Shown here piece by piece: positions 49,372-57,727 of a DNA stretch of 64,000 nt. How positions within the stretch are numbered: the stretch's first letter is position 1; the number at the start of each line of letters is the position of its first letter. The notes below the pieces were generated by a model. That model searched no databases. It was not told where the DNA came from and worked only from the letters and a program-made list of their open reading frames with translations. The translations under genes were made by a program, and so were the position numbers. Origin of the DNA: JAWXUU01 sp044426045 (GTDB lineage: Bacteria > Bacillota > Clostridia > Christensenellales > CAMQZB01); the NCBI GenBank assembly GCA_044426045.1, contig JAWXUX010000002.1, positions 124,001-188,000 of the forward strand. The letters run 5' to 3'.

Positions 49372-51025
49372 ACACCCCATTATTAACCGCACTCACTACT
49401 GCGTTCACGCCGGCTGTGATGATGTCGGGGTGGGAGCCTGCGCCCCATGTGATTTTGCCGTCTTTCCACCTAGCGCCGACATATGATAGGGCGTCACTGG
49501 TACTTTCTGTTGACATGGCGTGTTCTTGATAGGTGAACATTGCAAAATCGAGGTCGGTCACTTTTTTGATTGCGTTGATAAGCGCATCAAGATGTCCTGC
49601 ACCGTGGGCTTTTGAAAGAAGTTCTTCACCTTTATAGTTGATTGTGACCATGACTTTTATGCCATTTTCCTCTCTCACGTAATGGATATCCAACACTGAA
49701 AGCGGACTTTCGATATTGACAAATTTTTTCACGAAGATGTTTTTGATTTCTGAAGCGAGAATTTCACGATTGATTTCCCCTGCGAATTCTTTCACGGCTT
49801 TGCCAAGTTCGACACCCATTTGTGGTGGGATGATATATCCGTATCTTTGGTTTAGGATATAGCCAATTCCGCCCTTGCCACTTTGGCTGTTTATTCTTAT
49901 AACGTCGGTTTCATATTCTCTGCCGATATCAGACGGGTCGATTGGGATATATGGCACTTGCCATTTTTCGATATTGTTATCTTTTCGGAATTTCATGCTT
50001 TTTGCGATTGCATCTTGGTGAGAGCCCGAAAAAGCGGAAAACACGAGCGCACCCGCATATGGTTGACGATCGCCAACGTGCATGTGGGTCACTTTTTCAT
50101 ACATTGCGACAACTTCAGCGATGTTTGAGAAGTTGAGTTTTGGATCAACTCCGTGACTGAAAAGGTTCAGTGCCAACGTCACAAGATCGACGTTGCCCGC
50201 CCTTTCACCATTGCCAAAAAGCGTGCCTTCAACCCTTTCTGCACCCGCAAGAAGTCCGAGCTCCGCATCGGAAACGCCTGTTCCGCGGTCGTTGTGGGGG
50301 TGAACGCATAAAATTATGTTATCGCGATATTTGATATTGTCGCCGATATATTCGATTTGGTTTGCATATATATGACTTAGGCTCACCGCAACGGTTGAGG
50401 GTAAGTTTATTATCGGTTTATTTGTTTCAGTTGGTTGGAGTTCGTCCAAGACTGCGTTGCAAATTTCTAGGGCGTAGTCCGTTTCGGTGCCGGTGAAAGA
50501 TTCGGGGGTGTATTCAAATCTGAAATTGCCCGCTTCTTTTTTTGCTAGTTTTTTTATGAGAATTGCGGCATCAACTGCAATTTGCTTGACTTCATCTTTT
50601 GATTTGCAAAAAACTTGGTCGCGTTGAACTGTGCTTGTGCTGTTATAGAAATGCACGATAGCATTTTTTGCACCGTGAAGAGCCTCAAAAGTTCTTTCTA
50701 TCAGTGGCGCTCTGCAAGGAGTTAGCACTTGAATTGTTACATCGTCTGGCACTAGATTTTTTTCAATCAACATGCGAACAAAGTTGAATTCTGGTTCGCA
50801 AGCAGATGGAAAACCAACTTCGATTTCCTTGAAGCCAAGTTTGCAAAGGAAGTTGAAAAATTCAAGTTTTTCTTCGATTGTCATTGGAATTGCTAGGCTT
50901 TGATTGCCATCGCGCAAATCGACACTGCACCAAATTGGGGCTTTATCCACATATTCCTTTTTTGCCCAACGCATTTCGCACTTTGGCGAGGTGTATGATG
51001 GGTTATATTTTTTTGAATTTTCCAT
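49370..51025 (-). CDS. leuA: 2-Isopropylmalate synthase
   Basis: A 551-residue enzyme joining acetyl-CoA and 2-oxoisovalerate, the first step to leucine. The barrel has SVDLRDGNQSLAIPM (about 33-47) and the metal histidines in CVHPHNDRGTG, with GTLFGNGERAGNVDL after it. The C-terminal part (about 430-551) is the LeuA allosteric domain that senses leucine. The opening YNPSYTSPKCEMRWA and the overall length fit the type 2 LeuA form. GGGAG precedes ATG 51025. No other leucine gene is adjacent. Confidence 0.93.
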   Translation of the reverse strand: MENSKKYNPSYTSPKCEMRWAKKEYVDKAPIWCSVDLRDGNQSLAIPMTIEEKLEFFNFLCKLGFKEIEVGFPSACEPEFNFVRMLIEKNLVPDDVTIQVLTPCRAPLIERTFEALHGAKNAIVHFYNSTSTVQRDQVFCKSKDEVKQIAVDAAILIKKLAKKEAGNFRFEYTPESFTGTETDYALEICNAVLDELQPTETNKPIINLPSTVAVSLSHIYANQIEYIGDNIKYRDNIILCVHPHNDRGTGVSDAELGLLAGAERVEGTLFGNGERAGNVDLVTLALNLFSHGVDPKLNFSNIAEVVAMYEKVTHMHVGDRQPYAGALVFSAFSGSHQDAIAKSMKFRKDNNIEKWQVPYIPIDPSDIGREYETDVIRINSQSGKGGIGYILNQRYGYIIPPQMGVELGKAVKEFAGEINREILASEIKNIFVKKFVNIESPLSVLDIHYVREENGIKVMVTINYKGEELLSKAHGAGHLDALINAIKKVTDLDFAMFTYQEHAMSTESTSDALSYVGARWKDGKITWGAGSHPDIITAGVNAVVSAVNNGV

Positions 51026-51050
51026 ATTTTCTCCCGATTTATCCTATATT

Positions 51051-51077
51051 AAAAAACCTAGCTTATTATCAGCTAGG
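51051..51077 (-). terminator. Terminator hairpin between the YczE-like gene and leuA, at the leuA start point
   Basis: On the minus strand CCTAGCT/AGCTAGG with a seven-base loop is followed by T6. It can terminate the YczE-like gene, but the predicted leuA transcription start (about 51076) is at its first base, so leuA transcripts also begin with it. It may attenuate leuA or protect its mRNA. Confidence 0.8.
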
Positions 51078-51082
51078 CTTTT

Positions 51083-51112
51083 ATTATATACTTTAAAATA
51101 TTTGTTTGTCAA
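51083..51112 (-). promoter_or_regulatory. leuA promoter
   Basis: TTGACA (51107-51112), 18 bp, TATAAT (51083-51088). Both hexamers are perfect. It lies upstream of the hairpin at 51051-51077. Confidence 0.82.
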
Positions 51113-51149
51113 GTGCTTTTTGGGATGTTCGCTTAAAGCACTTTTATTA

Positions 51150-51827
51150 TCATTTTTTGACTGGCTTGATTTTTGCAAGGATGATATTGATGATTTTTAT
51201 GCAATATCCAACGCCAAGTGCACAAATAACAGTTCCCACACCAACAGCACCAACACTGAAAATTCCGCCAAGACAAATCCACGAAAGAATTGCGGCAAGT
51301 GTTACTGACGAGATATCGAATATGTTTTTTCCTAGGTGGAAATTAAATCCGAATTTTTGAGAAAGTGCCATTGCGATACCTTCTGACGGCATATTCACAA
51401 GTTTTGCGCCGACATACATTCTTACACCGATTGCAATCAAGATAACTGCAATGACAATATAAACAAGTTTCACAACATAAAGCTGTGGCACAACAAGCCA
51501 CGCGAGCGCCCAATCGGAAGCTTCAACAAAAAATCCGAACGCAAGCGCTGGGATAACTTGAAAAAGCATCACTGGTTTGAAATTCTTGCCAAGAATTATC
51601 CATTGAATTCCAACATAACAGAAATAAAACACTGACGAACAGATTGAAAATTTTATTCCCGACACCAAACTGAACACATAAGGAAATGAACTCACTGGTG
51701 AAATGCCAAGTTCAGATTTTATTGATACCGAAATACCAAACGCCACAACGAGTAGCCCAAATCCATATTGAATTACCCTTAGTATGAAATTTTTTACATC
51801 AAATTCCTTTGATTTTTGCTCCGCCAT
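51150..51827 (-). CDS. YczE/YitT-like membrane protein
   Basis: A 225-residue protein with five or six membrane spans (about 13-33, 45-70, 80-100, 108-135 and 165-215). The opening VIQYGFGLLVVAFGISVSIKSELGISPVSSFPYVFS is the pattern of the YczE/YyaS membrane family. Function is unknown for most members. ATG 51827 follows GGGG at six bases. Confidence 0.75.
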   Translation of the reverse strand: MAEQKSKEFDVKNFILRVIQYGFGLLVVAFGISVSIKSELGISPVSSFPYVFSLVSGIKFSICSSVFYFCYVGIQWIILGKNFKPVMLFQVIPALAFGFFVEASDWALAWLVVPQLYVVKLVYIVIAVILIAIGVRMYVGAKLVNMPSEGIAMALSQKFGFNFHLGKNIFDISSVTLAAILSWICLGGIFSVGAVGVGTVICALGVGYCIKIINIILAKIKPVKK

Positions 51828-51900
51828 TTTTTGTCCCCTTTTATCATATTTTGCTTTGCATTTTGCTTCGCACTTACACGCTATGTAGTACGATAACTAT

Positions 51901-51929
51901 ATAGTACCATAATATTTACAAAATAGCAA
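51901..51929 (-). promoter_or_regulatory. Promoter of the YczE-like gene
   Basis: TTGCTA (51924-51929), 17 bp, TACTAT (51901-51906) with an extended -10 TGG. Confidence 0.6.
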
Positions 51930-52001
51930 GCGATTTTTATTATTAATTTGAAAATAAATCCGACCGCTGTCTATTTTTTTTGATTTATAAATATATAAAT
52001 G

Positions 52002-52030
52002 TTGATTTTTGCCTTAAATAATGATATAAT
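52002..52030 (+). promoter_or_regulatory. guaB promoter
   Basis: TTGATT (52002-52007), 17 bp, TATAAT (52025-52030). Confidence 0.8.
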
Positions 52031-52080
52031 TAAAAAATTAATAAGAAATATATTTATAATTACATATAGGAGGCAATATA

Positions 52081-53586
52081 ATGGCATACTACTTCGATAA
52101 ACCTTCACGTACATTTGGTGAATATCTACTTGTTCCTGGCTACTCTTCTGCTGAATGTATTCCAAGCGTGGTTTCACTTCAAACTCCACTTGTGAAATTT
52201 AAAAAAGGCGAGAAAAGTGCAATCACAATGAACATCCCAATGGTGAGCGCTATCATGCAATCAGTTTCTGGCGATAAACTTGCAATCGCACTTGCAAAAG
52301 AAGGTGGCGTGAGCTTTATTTATGGTTCACAAAGCATTGAAAACGAAGCGGCAATGGTTGCTCGCGTTAAAAACTACAAAAAGGGGTTCATCACTTCAAC
52401 AAGCAACATCACTGTTGATGCTACGCTAGCTGATGTTTTGACACTTAAACAGCAAACTGGTCACTCAACTGTGGCGGTGACTTCAGATGGCAGTCCGCAC
52501 GGAAAACTTTTGGGTATTGTTTCTTCAAGAGACTACCGCGTGAGCAGAATGGATCCAACAATAAAAGTTAGCGAATTCATGACTCCACTTGAAAAACTTA
52601 TCACTGCACCTGCAGATACTTCACTTAAAATTGCAAACGACATCATTTGGGATCACAAACTTAACAGTTTGCCACTTGTTGATAAAAATGGCAACCTCAC
52701 TTATATGGTTTTCAGAAAAGACTACGATTCTCACAAGGAAAACGTGCTTGAACTTTTGGATGATAACAAATCATATGTTGTTGGTGCGGGTATCAACACT
52801 CGCGATTATGCCGAAAGAATTCCTGCACTTCTTGAAGCGGGCGCAGACGTTTTGTGTATTGACTCTTCTGAAGGTTTTTCAGAGTGGCAATCAAAAACTA
52901 TCGCTTGGGTGAAAGAAACTTATGGCGACAGCGTGAAAATCGGCGCTGGCAACGTGGTTGACAGAGAAGGTTTCAGATTTTTGGCTGAGGCGGGCGCGGA
53001 CTTTATCAAAATCGGTATTGGCGGTGGTTCAATTTGTATCACTCGCGAAACTAAAGGTATTGGTAGAGGTCAAGCAACTGCTGTTATTGAAGTTGCGGCG
53101 GCTCGTGATGAATATTTCAAAGAAACTGGCGTTTATATTCCAATTTGTTCTGACGGCGGAATCGTGCATGACTACCACATGACTCTTGCGCTTGCAATGG
53201 GTGCTGATTTTGTTATGCTTGGCAGATATTTCTCAAGATTTGATGAAAGTCCAACAAACAAACTTAAAATCAACGGCAATTTCGTGAAAGAATACTGGGG
53301 CGAAGGCTCTAACCGTGCGAGAAACTGGCAACGTTATGACCTTGGCGGAAACGGCAAGCTAAGCTTTGAAGAAGGCGTTGATTCATACGTTCCATACGCA
53401 GGTCAACTTAAAGACGGCGTTGGCACTACTCTAGCGAAAGTTAGAAGCACAATGTGCAACTGCGGTGCGCTTTCAATTCCAGAACTTCAAGAAAAAGCAA
53501 AACTTACTGTTGTTTCTTCAACTTCTATTGTAGAAGGCGGAAGCCACGACGTTATCTTGAAAGATTCAGGCGTTGCTTTTAAATAG
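52081..53586 (+). CDS. guaB: IMP dehydrogenase
   Basis: A 501-residue enzyme turning IMP into XMP, the committed step to guanine nucleotides. The TIM barrel is split by two CBS domains (about 95-230). The catalytic cysteine is in IGGGSICITRE (about 318), and the mobile flap ends in RNWQRYDLGG with the Arg-Tyr pair. The phosphate loop SDGGIVHDYH and MLGRYFSRFDESPT follow. The loop reads GGGSICIT rather than the common GPGSICTT, as in some anaerobe IMPDHs. AGGAGG precedes ATG 52081, and a strong terminator follows. Confidence 0.92.
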   Translation: MAYYFDKPSRTFGEYLLVPGYSSAECIPSVVSLQTPLVKFKKGEKSAITMNIPMVSAIMQSVSGDKLAIALAKEGGVSFIYGSQSIENEAAMVARVKNYKKGFITSTSNITVDATLADVLTLKQQTGHSTVAVTSDGSPHGKLLGIVSSRDYRVSRMDPTIKVSEFMTPLEKLITAPADTSLKIANDIIWDHKLNSLPLVDKNGNLTYMVFRKDYDSHKENVLELLDDNKSYVVGAGINTRDYAERIPALLEAGADVLCIDSSEGFSEWQSKTIAWVKETYGDSVKIGAGNVVDREGFRFLAEAGADFIKIGIGGGSICITRETKGIGRGQATAVIEVAAARDEYFKETGVYIPICSDGGIVHDYHMTLALAMGADFVMLGRYFSRFDESPTNKLKINGNFVKEYWGEGSNRARNWQRYDLGGNGKLSFEEGVDSYVPYAGQLKDGVGTTLAKVRSTMCNCGALSIPELQEKAKLTVVSSTSIVEGGSHDVILKDSGVAFK

Positions 53587-53613
53587 GATATGTAGAATAG
53601 AATAGAATGAGAT

Positions 53614-53656
53614 GGGCTCTTTCGGAATGGTTTTTGTTTCGGGAGAGCCTTTTTTT
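53614..53656 (+). terminator. guaB terminator
   Basis: GGCTCT/AGAGCC encloses a long loop and is followed by T7. Element copy 3 begins one base after the T-run. Confidence 0.78.
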
Positions 53657-53869
53657 AGGTGAAAGGTGAAAGGTGAAAGGTGAAAGGTGTGGTAGGCACT
53701 CGCTACGCTCGTGCACCCTATTATATTTGGGCAGTAAAAAAGGAATGCACCTATTTGAATAGTTACGTTCCTACAAGTAGTTACAAATATAATTAAAAAG
53801 CACAAGGGCAAAGCCCGCGTGCATTACCACACCTTTCACCTTTCACCTTTCACCTTTCACCTTTCACCT
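53657..53869. repeat. Heptamer-arm palindromic element, copy 3
   Basis: The left arm has four GGTGAAA units (53658-53685) and the right arm five TTTCACC units (53834-53868). H1 has GC/GC with a TAC loop. H2 is the weakest of the four (AGGAATG/CGTTCCT with a longer loop holding GAATAGTT). H3 has GGGC/GCCC with an AAA loop, with AA opposite GC instead of GA.GA. The 441-bp gap between guaB and dinB otherwise holds only the guaB terminator, about 100 bp with nothing recognised, and the dinB promoter. Confidence 0.85.
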
Positions 53870-53971
53870 CTAAAAAAGCGTCCCACATCCCCCACCTCTC
53901 CCCACACCGCACTTGCGGGCACCACCGCTTGCTGCTCCCAAATATTAGTGTTCGAAATTTCGTCATATCTA

Positions 53972-54000
53972 TTGATTTTTTACGAAAAATCGGTTATAAT
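53972..54000 (+). promoter_or_regulatory. dinB promoter with palindromic spacer
   Basis: TTGATT (53972-53977), 17 bp, TATAAT (53995-54000). The palindrome GATTTTT-TACG-AAAAATC (53974-53991) covers the -35 end and the spacer, and CGAAATTTCG lies just upstream (53953-53962). Neither is the GAAC-N4-GTTC LexA box of Bacillus. If dinB is damage-inducible here, one of these may be the operator. Confidence 0.7.
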
Positions 54001-54027
54001 GGTTTTATAAAACTTTTGGGGGTAGGC

Positions 54028-55266
54028 ATGCGAGACATTTTGCATTGTGATTTGAATAATTTTTATGCGTCGGTTGAGTGCATGCTGAGTCCCGAGCTTG
54101 GGGATAAATTTGTGGCGGTTTGCGGAAATCCTGATGCTAGGCACGGGATTGTGCTTGCCAAAAATGAAAAGGCGAAAAAGTGCGGTGTTGCGACGGGGGA
54201 TGTGATGTGGGAGGCTGTGAAAAAGTGCCCTGAGCTTATTTGCGTTGGCACGCATTTTGATGAATATGGCAAATATTCGCAAATTGTGCGAGATATTTAT
54301 TATCAATACACCGATTTGGTTGAGCCTTACGGGCTTGACGAATGTTGGCTTGATGTGACGGGGTCGAAAAAGTTGCACGGCTCTCCCCGCGAGATTGCTG
54401 ATAAAATTCGGGCGGAGGTGAAGGAAAAAACCAAGCTGACGATTTCTGTTGGGGTTTCGTTCACCAAAACGCTTGCTAAACTTGGGAGCGATTTGAAAAA
54501 GCCGAATGCAACGACTGTTATTTCAGAAAAAAATTTCAAGCATGTGGTTTGGAACTTGCCCGCGGGGGATTTTTTCATGTGCGGACGAAAGACGGCAGAA
54601 AAACTTGGGCGAATGAATATTTTCACCATTGGCGACATTGCAAACGCGCCCGAGCATATTTTGAAGAAAATTTTGGGAGTGAATGGGATCAAGCTTAAAA
54701 ACGAGGCGAACGGGATTTCTTCCGACGAGGTTGGAAGTGCCAACAGCTTGCCACCGCCAAAATCCGTTGGGCATGGGGTGACAACTAATCGCGATTTGGT
54801 GACGAATGACGAGGCGATTGCACTTATTTTCGCACTTTCTTCACACGTTGCTTCAAGGCTTAGAAGATACGATCTTTGCGGAAAGAAAATTTCCGTTTCG
54901 GTTAAAAATAATCGGCTTGAAACAGTTTCAAAGCAAGCGAACATGCCGTTTTATTCCGCAAACGAAAATGAAATTGCATCGGAGTGCGTTAAACTTTATC
55001 ACGAATTTTATGATGTGGAAAGCATGCTTCCCATTCGGGCAATCAGCATTTGTGTTTCTAGCCTTTTGACCATTTCGGTTTTGTTGCAAGACACCACTGA
55101 AAGGCAAAGTTATGACGATAAAACGATAAATTTAGATAAAAAAATAGACGACATTCGCGACCGATACGGCTTTTCGTCGCTCACGAAAGCGTCAAGTTTG
55201 GAAGAAGCATTCAATTTGACAGATAAAACTTCTGATGATAAAATTATACCTTTTAAAAGAAGGTGA
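54028..55266 (+). CDS. dinB: DNA polymerase IV (Y family)
   Basis: A 412-residue translesion polymerase. The catalytic acids are in LHCDLNNFYASVE (D8) and YGLDECWLDVTG (about 98-109). SVGVSFTKTLAKLGSDLKKP and the helix-hairpin-helix region (ILGVNGIKLKNEANG) follow, then the little-finger domain. I chose ATG 54028 because GGGGG lies five bases upstream and it follows the promoter; an upstream frame enters the promoter. Confidence 0.93.
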   Translation: MRDILHCDLNNFYASVECMLSPELGDKFVAVCGNPDARHGIVLAKNEKAKKCGVATGDVMWEAVKKCPELICVGTHFDEYGKYSQIVRDIYYQYTDLVEPYGLDECWLDVTGSKKLHGSPREIADKIRAEVKEKTKLTISVGVSFTKTLAKLGSDLKKPNATTVISEKNFKHVVWNLPAGDFFMCGRKTAEKLGRMNIFTIGDIANAPEHILKKILGVNGIKLKNEANGISSDEVGSANSLPPPKSVGHGVTTNRDLVTNDEAIALIFALSSHVASRLRRYDLCGKKISVSVKNNRLETVSKQANMPFYSANENEIASECVKLYHEFYDVESMLPIRAISICVSSLLTISVLLQDTTERQSYDDKTINLDKKIDDIRDRYGFSSLTKASSLEEAFNLTDKTSDDKIIPFKRR

Positions 55267-55267
55267 A

Positions 55268-55292
55268 AAAAAACGTTCTTTGAACGTTTTTT
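55268..55292 (+). terminator. dinB terminator
   Basis: AAAAAACGTTC/GAACGTTTTTT with loop TTT is a perfect 11-bp stem starting two bases after the stop. Element copy 4 begins two bases after its T-run. Confidence 0.88.
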
Positions 55293-55293
55293 A

Positions 55294-55500
55294 AGGTGAA
55301 AGGTGAAAGGTGAAAGGTGAAAGGTGTGGTAGGCACTCGCTTCGCTCGTGCACCCCATTTATATTTGGGCAGTAAAAAAGGAACGCCCATTTGAATAGTT
55401 GCGTTCCTATAAGTGGTTACAAATATAATTGAAAAGCACGAGGGTACCGAGTGCATTACCACACCTTTCACCTTTCACCTTTCACCTTTCACCTTTCACC
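55294..55500. repeat. Heptamer-arm palindromic element, copy 4
   Basis: The left arm has four GGTGAAA units (55295-55322) and the right arm five TTTCACC units (55466-55500). H1 has GC/GC with a TTC loop. H2 has AGGAACGC/GCGTTCCT, so the eighth pair is C-G where copies 1 and 2 have T-A. H3 has GG/CC with a GTA triloop and GA.GA mismatches. To its right, AGCGTAGCGTT occurs twice (55504-55533) before the end of the Gx-type gene. Confidence 0.85.
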
Positions 55501-55551
55501 TTTAGCGTAGCGTTCCACCTTAAGCGTAGCGTTTCCCCTAGCTCCCTGCTT

Positions 55552-56082
55552 TCACCCAAGGTTAACAAAAAAGCTTATCGGCAGTTTGTTTATTATTATC
55601 TTTATTGCTATGCCAATTATCCCCCCTGAGATTAGCGAGCAGAATAGCATTAGGGGCATGATTGCCACTAGCGATTGGGATAGCGACACGCTTGCAAACA
55701 GCACTTGACCTGCGTTGAAACACACGCTGGAGATTATGCTTTTGCCTATTATTGTTGTGAAATCAAATTTCACAAGGATTGCAAGGGCGAGGATTGAAAG
55801 GGTTAGTCCGCACGCCGAATATAAACAGCCATAGATATTGCCTGTTATCATTGCGGAAAGAAGTAGTTTTGTTATCGCAACGATTATCCCCTCTTTCACG
55901 CCAAAAACTAGGATCGCGAACATGATAAAGATGTTTGCAACGCCAAGTTTTGCATACGGCATATATGGAAACAGCACTGGGAGGGTTGATTCAATCAAAA
56001 AACTTATCAGCGCAAGTGTGGAAAGCAGTGCTAGGACTGCTAGTTTTTTTGTGCTTAGTTGTTGTTTTTTTGATGTTTGCAT
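55552..56082 (-). CDS. Gx transporter family / heptaprenyl diphosphate synthase component I-like membrane protein
   Basis: A 176-residue membrane protein with five or six spans. The pattern LPYMPYAKLGVANI (written here as FPYMPYAKLGVANIF, about 38-52), FGVKEGIIVAITK and LISGGIIGI fits Hpre_diP_synt_I (PF07456), now often called Gx transporter family. It follows the NusG-II and ApbE genes. In flavin-based extracellular electron transfer loci of Listeria and relatives, a similar pair (EetA/EetB) stands beside an ApbE; here the rest of that locus is not present. A role in quinone or flavin transport is inference. Confidence 0.75.
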   Translation of the reverse strand: MQTSKKQQLSTKKLAVLALLSTLALISFLIESTLPVLFPYMPYAKLGVANIFIMFAILVFGVKEGIIVAITKLLLSAMITGNIYGCLYSACGLTLSILALAILVKFDFTTIIGKSIISSVCFNAGQVLFASVSLSQSLVAIMPLMLFCSLISGGIIGIAIKIIINKLPISFFVNLG

Positions 56083-56155
56083 GCTTTTTCCCTTTTGTTG
56101 TTTGTTAGTTTTTCATTTGTTTCTAGCGTTTTTGTGGTTTTTCGTTTGTTTTGTT

Positions 56156-56554
56156 TTATGACACTGCGTCAATCTCGCTTTCTGCCCCGCCTGTGATTTC
56201 ACAGACTATTTTTAGTGGCAGACATATGATTTTGCTTGAAGTGCTTGAAATTTCACCTTGCTCTACGCAAAGCCCATCGGGGCATGTTGCCTCGTGCATA
56301 TGGATTGCGCCGTTTTCGACGTGGAAAATTGCCGTGCCGTTTTCCGTTGTTATTATTATTTCGGCATCTTCTGACAGACTGCCCGTTTGATACAGTTCGT
56401 TTTCAACATATATATTATATTGGGGGTTTTCCACACTCGCAAAGTTCGTGAAATAAAGCAATATGAGAATAGCAAAAACAACCACCGCGATTATTATCAC
56501 GTCGGAGATTTTGAAGAATTTTTCATTTTTGAGTTTTTGGATTTTGCTTTGCAT
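56156..56554 (-). CDS. NusG domain II-containing membrane-anchored protein
   Basis: A 132-residue protein with a single N-terminal membrane span (about 17-36), placing the rest outside. The domain has YNIYVENELYQTG, IHMHEATCPDGLCVEQGEIS and KIICLPLKIVCEI; the CPDxxCV-type cysteines and this order mark the NusG-II (DUF1312) family. It is not a transcription factor. In electron-transfer loci this family accompanies the Gx membrane protein and ApbE, as here. Confidence 0.8.
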   Translation of the reverse strand: MQSKIQKLKNEKFFKISDVIIIAVVVFAILILLYFTNFASVENPQYNIYVENELYQTGSLSEDAEIIITTENGTAIFHVENGAIHMHEATCPDGLCVEQGEISSTSSKIICLPLKIVCEITGGAESEIDAVS

Positions 56555-56630
56555 ATTTGCCTTTATGTATATTTTATTTTTGTTTTTTATTTTGTATTTT
56601 TTTATTTTATATTTTTTTATTTTTTGTTAT

Positions 56631-57689
56631 TTATTGTGGGAAATCGCCAAAATATTCGCTGGTGCCGTCGGCATATATCAAAAGTGCTGAGATATTATTT
56701 TCTGAAATCAACTGCTCTCTTTCGGTTTTTTCAAGTATCATGAGCGCCGTTGCAAACACGTCGGCATCCATTGCACTTTGCGACAAAACTGACACTGCGA
56801 CAACTTCGCTTTGGGTTGGTGACAGCGTTTCGGGGTTTATGATATGGCAATATATCTCGCCGTCAGCTTCAAAATAGCGTTCGTAGTTTCCGCTTGTGAC
56901 AAGCACCTCATCGGAAATTGCAACGATATCGAAATAGCTTCCGCCAAATGGGTTCGTGATTGCAACTTGATAGCTTTCCCCCAATTTGTCGCCACTAGCA
57001 ACAACTATTCCGCCGACAGTCAAAATGCAATCGCAGTTATAGGCATTCAACACTTCCAGCATTTTATCCGCCATATAGCCTTTTGAAATTCCGCCGAGGT
57101 CGATTGTGTAGTTTTCGGGTTTTACAAGCACTCCATTTTCCACTGAAATTTGAGATATATCGGTGAGATAACGCAAGTTTTCAAGCGTTTCTGCGCTTGG
57201 AATTTCCCCCGCGAGATAGTTATCTTCACCGGGGAGAAAGCCCCACTGTGCCACGATTGGTGCAAGCAAGATATTGAATGAGCCGTATGTTTTATTATAA
57301 TATTCAATCCCCGCGAGAATTTGCGTTTCTAGCTGATTTGAAATTTCCGTTTCACTTTCGCTGTTCGCCCTTGAAAGTTCGCTTTCTTCTTGTGATAGCG
57401 AAACCGTCGCTTCGAAAAGGTTTGCGATATCCACGATTTCCGACCACATGTTGTCAAAATCTTCATCCGTCATTTCATATGCCGTGATTGCAACTTCGCC
57501 AAAGGAATAGACCACGCTTTTTGTTTGCTTTGAGGTATTTTCACTGCAAGCGGAAAGCGGAAGCGTTATTGAAAAAATCAGCAAAATCGAAATTAATACT
57601 TTCGTTAATGCAAAAAAACTACCATATTTGGTAGTGTTTTTGTTTATATTTTGATTTTGATTTTTGATTATTTCGCTGTTTATTTTCAT
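56631..57689 (-). CDS. apbE: FAD:protein FMN transferase, lipoprotein
   Basis: A 352-residue exported enzyme that links FMN covalently to threonine or serine of target flavoproteins. The lipobox is LSAC after a hydrophobic segment (about 28-48). ApbE motifs are GSFNILLAPIVAQWGF, IDLGGISKGYMADKM, LTVGGIVVASG and SAMDADVFATALMIL. No FMN-binding target protein is in the window. ATG 57689 has no clear ribosome site; it is 38 bp after degV. The N-terminus before the signal is long and asparagine-rich, and a later start is possible. Confidence 0.9.
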   Translation of the reverse strand: MKINSEIIKNQNQNINKNTTKYGSFFALTKVLISILLIFSITLPLSACSENTSKQTKSVVYSFGEVAITAYEMTDEDFDNMWSEIVDIANLFEATVSLSQEESELSRANSESETEISNQLETQILAGIEYYNKTYGSFNILLAPIVAQWGFLPGEDNYLAGEIPSAETLENLRYLTDISQISVENGVLVKPENYTIDLGGISKGYMADKMLEVLNAYNCDCILTVGGIVVASGDKLGESYQVAITNPFGGSYFDIVAISDEVLVTSGNYERYFEADGEIYCHIINPETLSPTQSEVVAVSVLSQSAMDADVFATALMILEKTEREQLISENNISALLIYADGTSEYFGDFPQ

Positions 57690-57727
57690 TTGTTTTTATT
57701 ATTTTTGTTGTTTTTGTTGTTTTATAA

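Noticed and set aside
51026..51149. T-box or leucine leader-peptide attenuator before leuA
   Set aside because: There is no leucine-rich small frame and no T-box sequence; only one hairpin is present.
44700..55510. Small frames inside the heptamer-arm elements giving repeats such as FTFHLSPFTFHL
   Set aside because: They come from translating the heptamer arrays, occur on both strands, and lack ribosome sites.
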